64,000 bases of DNA. Origin: Actinomycetota bacterium. GTDB taxonomy: Bacteria > Actinomycetota > Geothermincolia > Fen-727 > Anoxymicrobiaceae. The DNA is taken from contig JAHJCO010000002.1 of assembly GCA_018831265.1 (NCBI GenBank), positions 186,001-250,000 on the forward strand. The letters are read 5' to 3'. Positions 1 through 9,597 of the stretch are shown here, piece by piece. Position 1 is the stretch's first letter, and every line of letters begins with the position of its first letter. The notes under the pieces are model-generated. The model was not told the origin of the DNA, did no database searches, and saw only the letters and a program-made list of their open reading frames with translations. The position numbers and the translations under genes were made by a program.

Positions 1-5
1 CCGGC

Positions 6-2915
6 ATGAGGAAGTTCATGAACACGCTTCCGGGCCTCGGGGAGGCCAACAAGAACGACCTGGGACAGTACATACCGGTCGCCATTCCGGACAAGACCAC
101 CTACCCGGGAAACGACTACTACGAGATAGAGATCGGCGAGTACGCGGAGAAGATGCACGAGGACTTGCCCGCGACCAAGTTGAGGGGATACCGCCAGACC
201 AATACCGCGGACCCCACGGTGAGCAAGTTCCACTACCTCGGGCCGACGATCGTCGCCGAGAGGAACGTGCCGGTGCGCATCAAGTTCACCAACAATCTGC
301 CCACCGGCACCGGGGGCGACCTGTTCGTCCCTGTCGATGAGACCCTGATGGGCGCGGGGCCGGGGCCCATCCCGGGCGAGGACTACACCCAGAACCGTAC
401 CTCGGTCCACTTGCACGGGGGCAACAGCCCCTGGATAAGCGACGGAACCCCGTACCAGTGGTACGTGCCGGCCGGAGAGACGACCTCTTACAAGGAAGGG
501 CCGAGCCTTCAGAATGTTCCCGACATGTGGTTCCTGAACGGGAACGTCATCCCCAACACGGTCGGCCAGGTTACTCCGCCGGTGCCGGGAGCCACCAACA
601 GCCCCGGGCAGGGGTCGGCAACCTACTACTACTCGAACCAGCAGAGCGCGAGGCTGCTCTTCTACCACGACCATGCCGTCGGTATCACCAGGCTCAACGT
701 CTATGCCGGCATGGCGTCTCCATACATCATACAGGAGCAGCTGGAGCAGGACCTGGTGGCGGACGGCACCATCCCCGCCGACCAGATACCGCTGGTCATC
801 CAGGACAGGACCTGGGTACCGGACGACGCCCAGTTGAACGCCACCGACCCGACATGGGACAAGGCCAAGTGGGGCGGCAAGGGCAGTCTCTGGCTGCCGC
901 ACGTCTACAACCCCAACCAGAACCCGGCGGACCCGACCGGCATCAACGCCTTCGGCCGCTGGCACTACGGGCCGTGGTTCTGGCCGCCGGTGACCAACAT
1001 ATCCCAGGGACCCGTACCCAACCCGTATTACGATCCCGTCAACGCGCCCTGGGAGAACATCGAGATGCCAGGAACACCGACGCCGTCCATGGCCATGGAG
1101 GCGTTCATGGACACCCCGATCGTAAACGGTACGGCGTACCCGGAGATGACGGTCCAGCCGAAATCCTACAGGCTCCGCATCCTGAACGCGGCGAACGACC
1201 GTTTCTGGAACCTGCAGCTCTACACCGCCAAGTCCCAGGTCGCCAACATGTGGAACCCGGACGGGACGCTCAACGACGCCGACGCGGGCGAGGTCAAGAT
1301 GGTGCCCGCGGTACCAACCGAGGGATATCCAGCACTCTGGCCCACGGACGGGAGAGAAGGGGGGGTGCCCGACCCGACCGCCTCCGGCCCCGACTGGATC
1401 CAGATCGGCACCGAGGGAGGGTTCCTCCCGGCGCCGTCGGTCTTACCCAACCAGCCGGTGACATGGAACCTCAACCAGACGACCTTCAACTTCGGGGTGG
1501 TCCAGGACCACACCATGCTGCTCGGGCCCGCCGAGCGCAGCGATGTCATCATTGACTTCTCCAAGTACGCGGGTAAGACACTGATAATGTACAACGACGC
1601 TCCGGCGGCGTTTCCGGCCATCGACCCCCGGTACGATTACTACACGGGCAACCCGGATCAGACCGACGCCGGAGGCGCACCGAGCACGCAGCCCGGTTAC
1701 GGCCCCAACACCCGTACGATTATGCGGATAAAGGTCGCGAACACGACCCCGGCTCCCGCCTTCAACATGGCTAAGCTGAACGCGGCGTTCGCCTCGACCG
1801 CTACCACTACCGGAATCTTCGAGGCGACCCAGGACGACATCATACTGCCGACCTCGGACTACGACTCCGCGTACAACGGCAACTTCCCCGCCGATCCCTA
1901 CGCGCGTATCGACGCCACCGAAATGACCTTCCAGACCCTGTCGGGCACCACCCTGACGTTGCCGCTCGAGCCCAAGGCGATACAGGACGAGCAGAGCGAG
2001 GCCTACGATATGATGTACGGGAGGATGAGCGCATTCCTCGGGCTGCAACTGCCGCTCGGCACGGGCGTGGCCCAGAACTTCGTGCTATACCCGTATGCTT
2101 CGCCACCCACGGAGCTACACATGGACTCCGTCAGCCAGGGGGCCGAGCCGGCACTGGGTGACGGGACGCAGATGTGGATGATCACGCACAACGGTGTAGA
2201 TACCCACACACTGCACTTCCACAAGTACGACGTTCAGATCATAAACCGGGTGTCCTGGGACAACCAGGTCATACCCATCGATTCCAACGAGGTCGGCTGG
2301 AAAGAAACCATTAGGACCAACCCGCTTGAGAACATCATCGTAGCCATGAGACCGGTGGTGCCCAGCCTGCCGTTCGATCTTCCGAACAGCATAAGGGCGC
2401 TGGACCCGTCCGTGCCGGTCGGTGACCCGCTGGAACCCACCGGTCCCGCCAACGCGTGGTTCGGACCGCTGGGCCAGAACCTTGGCCCGACTATAAGTAA
2501 CGACCTGACCAACCTGGGCTGGGAGTACGTGCTGCACTGCCACCTGCTCGGCCACGAGGAGATGGACATGATGCACGCCATGCCTTTCGTGGTCAGGCCA
2601 CTTCCGCCCTCGAATCTCAACGTGACAATACCGGTCACCGACCCGGTCCTGGACTGGATCGACAACTCGATGAACGAGACCGAGTTCGTGATCGAGTGGG
2701 CGCTGGACCCCGGCGGGCCCTGGACGTTCCTGGATACGGTCCCGGGACAGGCCGGCACCGGTAACCCGGTGCAGTACACCGATATCTCGGTGTGGTCTGG
2801 AACACACTACTACCACGTGTTCGCCCGGAACACCGTGGGCAGCGCGATACCCGAGTTCCAGAGGATGCTCGGTGATTCGGCGGCCATCGTGTCCGGCCCG
2901 GTGGTAAGACCCTGA
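6..2915 (+). CDS. Multicopper oxidase (bilirubin oxidase/CotA type) with C-terminal fibronectin III-like domain
   Basis: Oxidises a phenolic, metal or pigment substrate and passes electrons to O2 through a type 1 copper and a trinuclear copper centre. All four copper motifs are visible: HLHGG near residue 136, FYHDHAVG near 220, HTLHFHKYDV near 735 and HCHLLGHEEMDMM near 846. At 969 residues it is much longer than a typical 500-600 residue laccase, because of long inserts and an approximately 90-residue C-terminal fibronectin III-like segment (about 875-965, starting PLPPSNLNV). The first ATG lies only six bases inside the window and the N-terminus has no signal peptide, so the true start is probably upstream and the gene truncated by the window edge. 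A strong terminator follows the stop. The family is clear; the substrate is unknown. Confidence 0.88.
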   Translation: MRKFMNTLPGLGEANKNDLGQYIPVAIPDKTTYPGNDYYEIEIGEYAEKMHEDLPATKLRGYRQTNTADPTVSKFHYLGPTIVAERNVPVRIKFTNNLPTGTGGDLFVPVDETLMGAGPGPIPGEDYTQNRTSVHLHGGNSPWISDGTPYQWYVPAGETTSYKEGPSLQNVPDMWFLNGNVIPNTVGQVTPPVPGATNSPGQGSATYYYSNQQSARLLFYHDHAVGITRLNVYAGMASPYIIQEQLEQDLVADGTIPADQIPLVIQDRTWVPDDAQLNATDPTWDKAKWGGKGSLWLPHVYNPNQNPADPTGINAFGRWHYGPWFWPPVTNISQGPVPNPYYDPVNAPWENIEMPGTPTPSMAMEAFMDTPIVNGTAYPEMTVQPKSYRLRILNAANDRFWNLQLYTAKSQVANMWNPDGTLNDADAGEVKMVPAVPTEGYPALWPTDGREGGVPDPTASGPDWIQIGTEGGFLPAPSVLPNQPVTWNLNQTTFNFGVVQDHTMLLGPAERSDVIIDFSKYAGKTLIMYNDAPAAFPAIDPRYDYYTGNPDQTDAGGAPSTQPGYGPNTRTIMRIKVANTTPAPAFNMAKLNAAFASTATTTGIFEATQDDIILPTSDYDSAYNGNFPADPYARIDATEMTFQTLSGTTLTLPLEPKAIQDEQSEAYDMMYGRMSAFLGLQLPLGTGVAQNFVLYPYASPPTELHMDSVSQGAEPALGDGTQMWMITHNGVDTHTLHFHKYDVQIINRVSWDNQVIPIDSNEVGWKETIRTNPLENIIVAMRPVVPSLPFDLPNSIRALDPSVPVGDPLEPTGPANAWFGPLGQNLGPTISNDLTNLGWEYVLHCHLLGHEEMDMMHAMPFVVRPLPPSNLNVTIPVTDPVLDWIDNSMNETEFVIEWALDPGGPWTFLDTVPGQAGTGNPVQYTDISVWSGTHYYHVFARNTVGSAIPEFQRMLGDSAAIVSGPVVRP

Positions 2916-2932
2916 ACGACGACTTGAGAGCT

Positions 2933-2970
2933 AAAGACACCCGCTCCGATGCGAGCGGGTGTCTTTTCTT
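2933..2970 (+). terminator. Rho-independent terminator of the multicopper oxidase gene
   Basis: A perfect stem (AAAGACACCCGCT paired with AGCGGGTGTCTTT) with a short loop is followed by a T-rich run. It begins 18 bases after the oxidase stop codon. Confidence 0.85.
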
Positions 2971-3064
2971 TCGGCCAATGCCACGGCCGGGGGAAAGGGG
3001 TAACCGGCGCGCCGACGGATGATATCATTACGATGATCTGACTGCCGAAGAGCGGAGGTCCCAC

Positions 3065-3610
3065 GTGAAGAGATACGCGGCGCTGATACTCGCAATGCTC
3101 GCGCTCCTGCTGCTGCTGCCGGGGTGCGGCGAACCTACGGGTCAGGCCAAGGAGTACATGACTGAGGCCGACGCGGCGCTGGTAAAGGTCGAGCCCGTCT
3201 ACACGGACATGGTCCAGGCCATTGTGACGCTTGCCCTTGATTACGCCGAGGGCGTGAATACGGAGCCGGCGGGCGTAACGGCCGAGCTGGATGGCATCGA
3301 CAGGCAGCTGGCGGAGACCAGGAGCGGTACAGATCAGGCGCGGCGTGAGTACGAGAAGATCTACAAGCTCAACGGGGTTCACGACTACAAGGAGTACGCA
3401 CTGGTCCAGGAGGAGTACCTCGACCTGCTCGATGCCACGCGATCGACCGTGACGGAGGTCAAGGACATCCTGAAAGCTTCGGTCGAGAGCGGCCAGGCGC
3501 CCGATATCAACACCCTGACCCGGCGGGCCGCCTACCTGGGGCTCATCTCGGTCAGAGCGGGCGAGGTCAAGATCAAGGCCGAACAGGTAAGGGAGCAGAG
3601 GAAGTTATAG
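3065..3610 (+). CDS. Small predicted lipoprotein, helical
   Basis: A 181-residue secreted protein of unknown function. The N-terminus is a lipoprotein signal: KR, a hydrophobic stretch of Leu/Ala, then the lipobox LPGC with the modified Cys at about residue 21. The rest is charged and predicted to be almost all helical, with many Glu, Lys and Arg and no Cys. The GTG start is supported by a GGAGG six bases upstream (3054-3058). It converges with the ABC transporter genes: its stop codon ends one base before the last base of the opposite-strand ATPase gene, and no terminator separates them. I recognise no family; an extracytoplasmic coiled-coil role is a guess. Confidence 0.75.
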   Translation: MKRYAALILAMLALLLLLPGCGEPTGQAKEYMTEADAALVKVEPVYTDMVQAIVTLALDYAEGVNTEPAGVTAELDGIDRQLAETRSGTDQARREYEKIYKLNGVHDYKEYALVQEEYLDLLDATRSTVTEVKDILKASVESGQAPDINTLTRRAAYLGLISVRAGEVKIKAEQVREQRKL

Positions 3611-4879
3611 TCATCGGGAAGCACGAGCCCGTGTCCTGGCTTGAGGTCTTCTTTCACGGAGGAGCAGTGTGATGCCGAGCGCGAGCGAGGCGATCGATGC
3701 GCCAAGCATGACCCACAGGCCGTATCCGGCCGAGAAGTCCGGGAGCAGCCGGGCCAGGATCATCACCAGGCTCACCGCGGAAGCGACCACCCCGATCCCG
3801 CCTATCGCCACGGCCGACCAGGCCGCTATCCGCCTCCGCCTGAACAGGTAGAGGACTCCGGCGATGACCAGCAGCGATCCCAGCATCATGGCCCATACTC
3901 CGGTGAACAACGTACCCGGGCTGCCGAAGAACGTCTGCGTGAGCGGGTTCCCCCTGTAGATCGTGACGGTGAAGGTGCCCTGGTCCATCAGGCCGTAGCC
4001 CGTCGTCTCCCCGAGGAACGGCATGAACGCCGCCAGGAGCATCACCGCCCCCAGGATCACCATTGCGGCGCTGACCGCGGGCGATCCCCACTTCCTCTTC
4101 GTGATCGAAGCGGGCATGTACTCCGGGGCGGACGCCGCCTCCGGCTCCGGGGCCTCCTCGGGCTCCGCCACCACGATGGGGGCGGCCCTTTCCCTCAGGC
4201 TCCGCTCCTCGACTATCGCGCCATCGCTCAGGTGCACCGCCCGCGTGGCGTTGGTGGCGAGGTCCGGGTTGTGGGTGACGACCACTATTGTGAGCCCGCC
4301 CGTGTTGAGCTCCTCGAAGATGGCCGCTATCTCTTCCGCGTTCCTGGTGTCGAGGTTCCCGGTGGGCTCGTCGGCCAGCAGCATGTCCGGCTCGTTGATG
4401 AGCGAACGGGCGAGCGCCACCCTCTGCATCTCGCCGCCCGACAGCTCCCGCGGCAGGTGGTCGATGCGCGCGCTCAGACCCACCAGGTCGAGCAGCTTCT
4501 CCGCCCTCTGCCTCACCACCCCATCGACAGGCTTGGCACAGAATCTCGAGGGCACCATCACGTTCTCGACCGCAGTGAGGGTTGGTATAAGGAAGAAGTG
4601 CTGGAATACAAACCCTATGGTTGTCGAGCGGATAGTCGCCAGCGCCCGGTCGGACATGTCCTCGGTCTCCAGCCCGTGGACGGTCACGCGCCCGCTGGTG
4701 GGCCTGTCCACACAGCCTATGAGGTTGAGCAGGGTCGTCTTCCCCGAGCCGGATGGCCCGACCACGGCCAGGTAGTCCCCGCTGGGTATCGCCAGATCGA
4801 TCCCGTCTATCGCCCTGATCTCCTCTATACCCCGATGGAACACCTTGACGGCGTTGTCGACATCGACGATGTCAGTCAT
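3611..4879 (-). CDS. MacB/LolD-type ABC transporter ATP-binding protein fused to a four-helix membrane domain
   Basis: Energises the partner FtsX-like permease encoded just upstream. The N-terminal ATPase has Walker A GPSGSGKTT (41-49), a Q-loop at Q93, signature LSGGE (146-150), Walker B MLLADE (166-171) and the H-loop His203, as in the MacB/LolD group. Unlike the usual 220-250 residue ATPase of this group, it continues past a Pro/Glu-rich linker (about 232-260) into roughly 150 residues with four predicted membrane helices (about 267-290, 325-347, 352-380, 388-410) and a basic tail. The ATG overlaps the permease stop by eight bases (4872-4879), so translation is probably coupled. The fused membrane domain is not one I can name. 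Confidence 0.85.
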   Translation of the reverse strand: MTDIVDVDNAVKVFHRGIEEIRAIDGIDLAIPSGDYLAVVGPSGSGKTTLLNLIGCVDRPTSGRVTVHGLETEDMSDRALATIRSTTIGFVFQHFFLIPTLTAVENVMVPSRFCAKPVDGVVRQRAEKLLDLVGLSARIDHLPRELSGGEMQRVALARSLINEPDMLLADEPTGNLDTRNAEEIAAIFEELNTGGLTIVVVTHNPDLATNATRAVHLSDGAIVEERSLRERAAPIVVAEPEEAPEPEAASAPEYMPASITKRKWGSPAVSAAMVILGAVMLLAAFMPFLGETTGYGLMDQGTFTVTIYRGNPLTQTFFGSPGTLFTGVWAMMLGSLLVIAGVLYLFRRRRIAAWSAVAIGGIGVVASAVSLVMILARLLPDFSAGYGLWVMLGASIASLALGITLLLRERRPQARTRARASR

Positions 4880-6023
4880 TGCGCACCGCCTCCATGGGCG
4901 CGACCATGGCGGCCCTGAACCCCGGATAGATCCCCGCGACGGCCCCCATTACGAACACCACCGCGACGGTAAGGAGGACTCCCCAGATGTCCGGGCGCAG
5001 TATCTTGCCCGCGGGTGCGTATGGCAGTATCGGCTTGATCCAGCTGTCGATCACGTAGGAAAGCCCGAAGCCCAGCGCTACGCCGAAGACGACTCCCCCC
5101 AGGCACAGCAGCATCGTCTCCATGGAGATCAGCTCGAAGATGTGGTTCTTCTGCGCCCCCACGCAGCGGAGATATCCGAACTCCTCGTTGCGCTCGAAGG
5201 TGGCCATCAGGATCGTGTTGAAGACCCCCAGCCCGGTGACCAGCAGGACGATGGCCACGATGGCGATCATGATGGCCTTGGTGCTGCCCACCAGGTCGGT
5301 GATGAGGTCGGTGATCTCCGCGGCGGGCACCACGTAGGCCCCGCGCTTCTCGAGCTCCTCCTTGACCTTCTGCAGCGAGGCCGGGTCCTTGAGCTGGACC
5401 CCGATGGCGGTCAGCTGCCTCGGGTGCTTGAATATCTCCTGGGCCGTTTCCAGCGGCATGAAGTAGAAGCCGTCGTCCTCGTTGCTGCTCTTGTGGAGTA
5501 TCCCGCTGACCTTGAACTCCCTGTCCAGGCTCTTGATGAAGACCTTGTCGCCCGGCCTGGCACGGAGGTCGCGGGCCACGTCGTACCCCAGGATCACCGA
5601 GTCCGGGCCCTCGAACCACGACCCGTCGAGCTCCCAGGCGGACTTCAACTGCTCGACCTCGTCGGTGATACCGTAGAAGAGGTCGGCCCTTCCGTCGGTG
5701 ATAACAGTCGAAATGAGCATACCCCCGGCGTTCTCCACGTCCGACAGGCCCTGTGCATCCTCCAGCAGCTGCTGCTCCAGGTAGGTGGGAATCTCACCGC
5801 CGTGGAGGATGAGCGACGCCGCCTGCATGGGGCAACCCTCCATCGAGAGGTACAGGTGCACACCCGAGGACTTTATCTCCTCCTTGAGGGCCCTGTCGTA
5901 GCCGCTGTTGAACGAGAGTATCAGGAACAGCGTCATGGCTGAGACCGCTATCCCCAGCACGGTCAGTATCGACCGTATCCTGTGCCGTTGCAGATTCTTC
6001 CAGGCGAGCGTGATGAGCTTCAT
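4872..6023 (-). CDS. FtsX/MacB-like ABC transporter permease
   Basis: Membrane subunit of a MacB-type transporter, 383 residues. It opens with the typical LAWKNLQRHRIRS segment, then TM1 (VLGIAVSAMTLFLILSF), a large extracytoplasmic MacB-like domain (about 40-250), and three membrane helices in the C-terminal FtsX domain. An in-frame ATG exists at 6155, but residues from there are basic and low-complexity; the ATG at 6023 has a GGAGG six to ten bases upstream and begins at the conserved family start. It is the first gene of a two-gene operon with the ATPase. Such systems export lipoproteins, peptides or drugs or work by mechanotransmission; the substrate is not evident. Confidence 0.85.
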   Translation of the reverse strand: MKLITLAWKNLQRHRIRSILTVLGIAVSAMTLFLILSFNSGYDRALKEEIKSSGVHLYLSMEGCPMQAASLILHGGEIPTYLEQQLLEDAQGLSDVENAGGMLISTVITDGRADLFYGITDEVEQLKSAWELDGSWFEGPDSVILGYDVARDLRARPGDKVFIKSLDREFKVSGILHKSSNEDDGFYFMPLETAQEIFKHPRQLTAIGVQLKDPASLQKVKEELEKRGAYVVPAAEITDLITDLVGSTKAIMIAIVAIVLLVTGLGVFNTILMATFERNEEFGYLRCVGAQKNHIFELISMETMLLCLGGVVFGVALGFGLSYVIDSWIKPILPYAPAGKILRPDIWGVLLTVAVVFVMGAVAGIYPGFRAAMVAPMEAVRND

Positions 6024-6281
6024 GCGCGGCCCTCCGGGCCCGGGCCGGGCTCGTTGCCCACATCGTTGCCCACGGATACCCCCCGCAGTCCATGACGGTG
6101 ACTGATTCGATCGGTCGCACACGGGGCGCCTGCCCCGGTAACGCCAACGACTCACTTCAATGGATTCCCGGCCATTCCTTCATTAGAGGTACGTTAGAAT
6201 TGCGTACTTTACCAGGTGTGGCTCAAGGCCGGGAGGAGTCGGCCGGATTCTCAAGAACTCCATCCAGTGTACGGGAAATGA

Positions 6282-7321
6282 CCGGATCCGGAGGACAGGC
6301 ATAATGCCATCGCCCCGAGGCATCATGAAAAGGGCTACCTGTGTTCTGCAGCTGCTCCCCCGGAGGAGCTGGACTACCAGCTCTCCGCGTCTAAGGCGTA
6401 CCTGGAAGGCCTCATCGGAGGACCGGTCTACGATTTCGCCTACCCGTACGGCGACTACGACGCGACTGTCATCGCGGCGGTCCAGCAGTACTACGACGCC
6501 GCCCGCTGCTCCGATGCGGGCTACGTCACGCGTACAGATCTAGACGAGTACCTGGTCAAGTCCCAGTACGTGATGAACACCACCACCCCGGCCGAGGTCC
6601 AGGGCTGGATCGACCACGCCCGGGCGAACGACTACTGGCTGGTGCTCATGTACCACCAGATCGACTACGGTCCCGGTGAGTATTCGACGACCCCGGAGAA
6701 CTTCGATACCGAGATGCAGTACCTGCACGGAACGGGGGTGGCGGTGCTGACAATGCAGCAGGCGCTGCAGGAGATACGGCCATACTTCCAGCAGTACACG
6801 GTCGACGCCGCCGTCTCGCATGGCCTGGGCTCCGTGACCCCCGTGACACAGACGCTCGATTACCTCCAGCAGGCGTCCGTGGACCTCGCCCCCGCGGCCG
6901 GCTGCCACATCTCCTCCATCAAGGACAACGGCGTCTCGATGACGTTGAGCGATCCCTACCTGATAGACCAGGTCCGCGTGGACCATCAGGTGGAGGTCTC
7001 GTTCGCCCCCTCGGAGCCCGTGTTGAGCTCGGGACCTCGGACGGCAGGGAGACCTGGACCCTCGTGCAGAACCCCAACGCGGTCGGCGTGCTGACCGAGA
7101 TCTCGTACCTGCCCCAGGGCGGCGGGCCGGTGGTCACCGTCCTGGACACAATCCCGGCCGGGTCCAGGCGCACCTACGGGATGTCCGACAACGTGGAGGC
7201 CGGCCGTTTCGCCATCAGCGTGGTCTCCCTCACCAGGGGCCTGCCGGTCGTGGTCGAGCGCTCCATGTACTGGAGCAACCGGGGTGCGGGAACGAACACG
7301 GTGGGCACCCACTCGCAGTGA
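6282..7321 (+). pseudogene. Broken polysaccharide deacetylase with one WYLAEG-family C-terminal repeat
   Basis: Frame 3 (codons at positions divisible by 3) is open from 6282 and reads a deacetylase-like C-terminal half, including YDFAYPYGDYDATV (near 6430) and LMYHQIDYG (near 6645). There is no plausible start, and the catalytic N-terminal part with the TFDDG-type metal site is absent. Near 7020-7030 the coding signal moves to another frame that reads GTSDGRETWTLVQNPN and continues to ERSMYWSNRGAGTNTVG, the last repeat of the C-terminal module found in the proteins at 11445 and 15620. I therefore see a 5' deletion plus a frameshift. The intact parent was probably a secreted deacetylase carrying the shared module. 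A sequencing indel could explain the frameshift but not the missing N-terminus. Confidence 0.7.
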
Positions 7322-7349
7322 CGTAGCGGGAGATGAGGTGTTGGCTAGG

Positions 7350-7487
7350 TAGGCATGTGGCTCCCCGTCGTGGACGATCTTCGAACTCTTGTTATCAGTA
7401 AGGATAAAGCTTCAACCGACGTAGATCGCCTGCTGGTACAGGCTCTCTCATTCTAAACACTGTGCAGAATTCCGCCTGTGGAATCGC
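7350..7487. repeat. R-repeat copy 1
   Basis: Matches copies at 8229, 9661 and 15311. Shared blocks include TGGCTCCCCGTCGTGGAC, TTCGAACTCTTGTTATC and a right-hand part GAATTCC...GAATCG...CAGC shared with the 15311 copy. It ends right at the stop codon of the nucleotidyltransferase gene. See the R-repeat findings. Confidence 0.7.
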
Positions 7488-7488
7488 T

Positions 7489-7827
7489 TCAGCCCGCTCT
7501 TGCTTTTCTTAACTCGACGCCATGGGCCAGTATCCAGGTAGCGAAAGATGCCGGGGTCGGCTGGCGGGCGTCCGACGACGGCAGGAAGTGCACCTCCACG
7601 TCATCTCCCACTTCCTTTTGTACTTCTACCGTCGCCACCACGCGATCCCTTAGACTCCACGAATCGAGGTCTTCAATGAAAACAGCGAGATCAATGTCGC
7701 TCCACTCGTCGGCCCGTCCCTCCACCTGCGAGCCGAATAGGTAGGCGCAGTCCACTTCCGTGATTTGGGACAATACCTCCAATGCGGCTCTCGCCTTTTC
7801 TGCTACTCCAGGATCGATTCCAGCCAC
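7489..7827 (-). CDS. MNT-type minimal nucleotidyltransferase (antitoxin-like)
   Basis: A 112-residue nucleotidyltransferase of the polymerase beta fold. The signature GSQVEGRADEWSDIDLAVF (about residues 32-50) holds the GS and DxD metal-binding motif. In known HEPN/MNT pairs this protein adds AMP to, and so neutralises, the HEPN toxin. Here it is the second gene of a pair, its GTG start overlapping the 3' end of the HEPN gene by 25 bases. R-repeat copy 1 starts one base after its stop. The pairing and motif are seen; the antitoxin role is inferred from the family. Confidence 0.85.
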   Translation of the reverse strand: MAGIDPGVAEKARAALEVLSQITEVDCAYLFGSQVEGRADEWSDIDLAVFIEDLDSWSLRDRVVATVEVQKEVGDDVEVHFLPSSDARQPTPASFATWILAHGVELRKARAG

Positions 7828-8225
7828 GAGAAAAGCTCCTTCGCTTGCTCCAGGATACGCCTTGCCATTTCCTCATCCACATCGGACAGAAGTTGAGCGA
7901 GTTCCTCTGGGTATCTCGTCTGAATGTAATAAGCGGACAGTTCCCGCACAAAATCAGCTCTTTCATCTGACAATACTATTTGGCCCTTTTCTGCCAGTCG
8001 CATCAGGTTGTGAATTCGAGGTGGCATGTCGCCTGATCGCTTCACGATGATTGCCTTCAATATCTTCTCTAGGGCCTGCTGACAGCAGAACAGTACGTAT
8101 AGATATCTGCTCGAATCCAGCATCGCACGCGCGGTTTCAAGATCATATTTCGACTGTTCGATCCAATTTCCCGATGGCTCCACGGCCGGGTCTCCAAACG
8201 TCGACGACCAATGCAATACTAACAT
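7803..8225 (-). CDS. HEPN domain protein (toxin-like partner of MNT)
   Basis: About 140 residues, all-helical HEPN fold (YDLETARAML...YLYVLFCCQQALEKILKA, then PPRIHNLMRLAE). This PPRxHxL type belongs to the HEPN group usually encoded beside an MNT nucleotidyltransferase. The RX4HXY motif of the best-studied HepT ribonucleases, with its AMP-accepting Tyr, is not present, so RNase activity is not assured. The frame is open up to 8351, but those extra residues lie inside R-repeat copy 2, so I place the start at the ATG at 8225. Its ribosome binding site is weak, so the start is uncertain. Likely functions as a two-gene toxin-antitoxin module with the nucleotidyltransferase. Confidence 0.8.
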   Translation of the reverse strand: MLVLHWSSTFGDPAVEPSGNWIEQSKYDLETARAMLDSSRYLYVLFCCQQALEKILKAIIVKRSGDMPPRIHNLMRLAEKGQIVLSDERADFVRELSAYYIQTRYPEELAQLLSDVDEEMARRILEQAKELFSWLESILE

Positions 8226-8228
8226 GAA

Positions 8229-8500
8229 GGTGAGACAAACCTTACCGGCGTTTGACTTTGCGTACTCTGCGTGTTGGTTTGGCTCCCCATCGTGGACATA
8301 TTTCGACCTTTTCTTGACGGTGACGGTATTTCTCTTGCGGACGTCGACCAACTGCTGTCACAAGCTCCCTCGCGATAGACATTCAGTATTTATCCCAACG
8401 GCAGGATTTCTTCATTACGCTCTGGATCTGCGAGTTGTTACATCGCAGTAGGGGTTTGTGTCGGAGGGGGGACTCGTATTAACCCCCAGGATCGAGGGGA
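8229..8500. repeat. R-repeat copy 2
   Basis: Long copy sharing the core with the copies at 7350 and 9661 and the right-hand end (GTTGTTACATCGCAG, GTTTGTGTCGGAGG, GGATCG) with the copy at 15311. The left part has near-complementary ends, TGAGACAAAC near 8231 and GTTTGGCTCC near 8277, which could form a stem. It fills the gap of just over 300 bases between the HEPN gene and the methyltransferase; I see no gene there. Confidence 0.7.
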
Positions 8501-8548
8501 TGACTTATCTCTGAGAACGCGTGCTTATCAGTTATACACTCTGATGAA

Positions 8549-9597
8549 TCACTTGTGCCGTTTTCTGCCGAGAACCAGCAAATGCGTGGGAGCGGGCGCC
8601 AGGTGGGTTTCCACATCCGTGAAACCGGCTTCTACCAACCATCGGGCCAGCTCGCTTTCCCTATAACAGCGCGTGGATGAGGATATGCGGAAGAACAATG
8701 CGAACCCGTCGCTGAACAGATCGGGCTTGGAACCCTGCTCCGGATACCGGATGTCCCATATGGCTACGGTGCCATCAGGTCTCAACGCGGTTTCTATCCG
8801 GCCCAGAAGGTCCTCGTTCTGTTCCGGCGTGAAATGATGAACGACGTTGCCAAGGAATACGGCATCGAGCGATTCGATGACGAGGGCGTCCTTGAGGGCG
8901 TCGCCTTCTTCGTATTCAACTATGTCGTCAATCCCAATTAGGCATGCGAGTTTCCTTGCGTTCTCAACGGCACCGGTCACGTCCAGCACCGTAGACTTCA
9001 TCGGCGGGTTCAAACGACAGATCATAGCCCCGTACAGCCCGTGAGAGCCTCCAATGTCGAGCAGGCGGGTGGCCCCGGTTCTTATTGGCACCTGTGCGGC
9101 TACCCATGGTGCGACCGGCCGCGCGGTCTCCAGCATCGCCAGCTGCTGGACAGCCCAATCCTCCTTTGACTCCAAGAATCGAGAGGCGTCCACCCCCCGT
9201 CCGGTCCTGAGCGCATACTCCATCAGGCTGATGATGTCCCAGTGAACCCTGTTGAACTTGACCCATGAGGTAAGTCCCACGGGACTGTCGGGCAGAAGAG
9301 CCATTCTGGAAAGGTCAGTGAGGTCGTACTCTCCTTCAGTACAGGACAGGTAGTCTGCACTAACCAGTATCCTGAGCAGCATCTCCACCACTTCCGGGTC
9401 GACCGACAGGGTTTCGGCAAGCTCGATCACGCTGCTGGTCCTGGCTCCCAGGGCTTCGAAGACACCTGCATCTACTGCGGTGATGATCGCCCTGGCCAGT
9501 AGGACCGGGAGGAACGGGTCCAGAAGCGCTCTGGCTACCGGGTTGGCGGCAGTGCCGCCTCTTCTTCCTGGTTATCACCTGCAAATCTGTATCTCAC
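8549..9597 (-). CDS. SAM-dependent O-methyltransferase (methyltransferase 2 type), apparent frameshift near the 5' end
   Basis: Transfers a methyl group from S-adenosylmethionine to a small molecule. The Rossmann domain motif I is LLDIGGSHG, with a later acidic VEYEEGDA and a VLGRKRHK C-terminus. The N-terminal winged-helix dimerisation domain is recognisable (LAETLSVDPEVVEMLLRIL). The continuous frame begins at a GTG at 9430, but family-like sequence (DPFLPVLLARAIITAVDAG) extends upstream of it to about 9540. A strong ribosome binding site (AGAGGAGG) precedes a GTG at 9597 in another frame, which runs into a stop near 9535. The simplest reading is a start at 9597 and a one- or two-base indel near 9540. 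The gene may be inactive, or the indel may be an assembly error. It lies between R-repeat copies 2 and 3. Confidence 0.7.

Noticed and set aside
6304..6543. A 79-codon plus-strand frame at the deacetylase remnant
   Set aside because: It is in the wrong frame; the deacetylase-like sequence is in the neighbouring frame.
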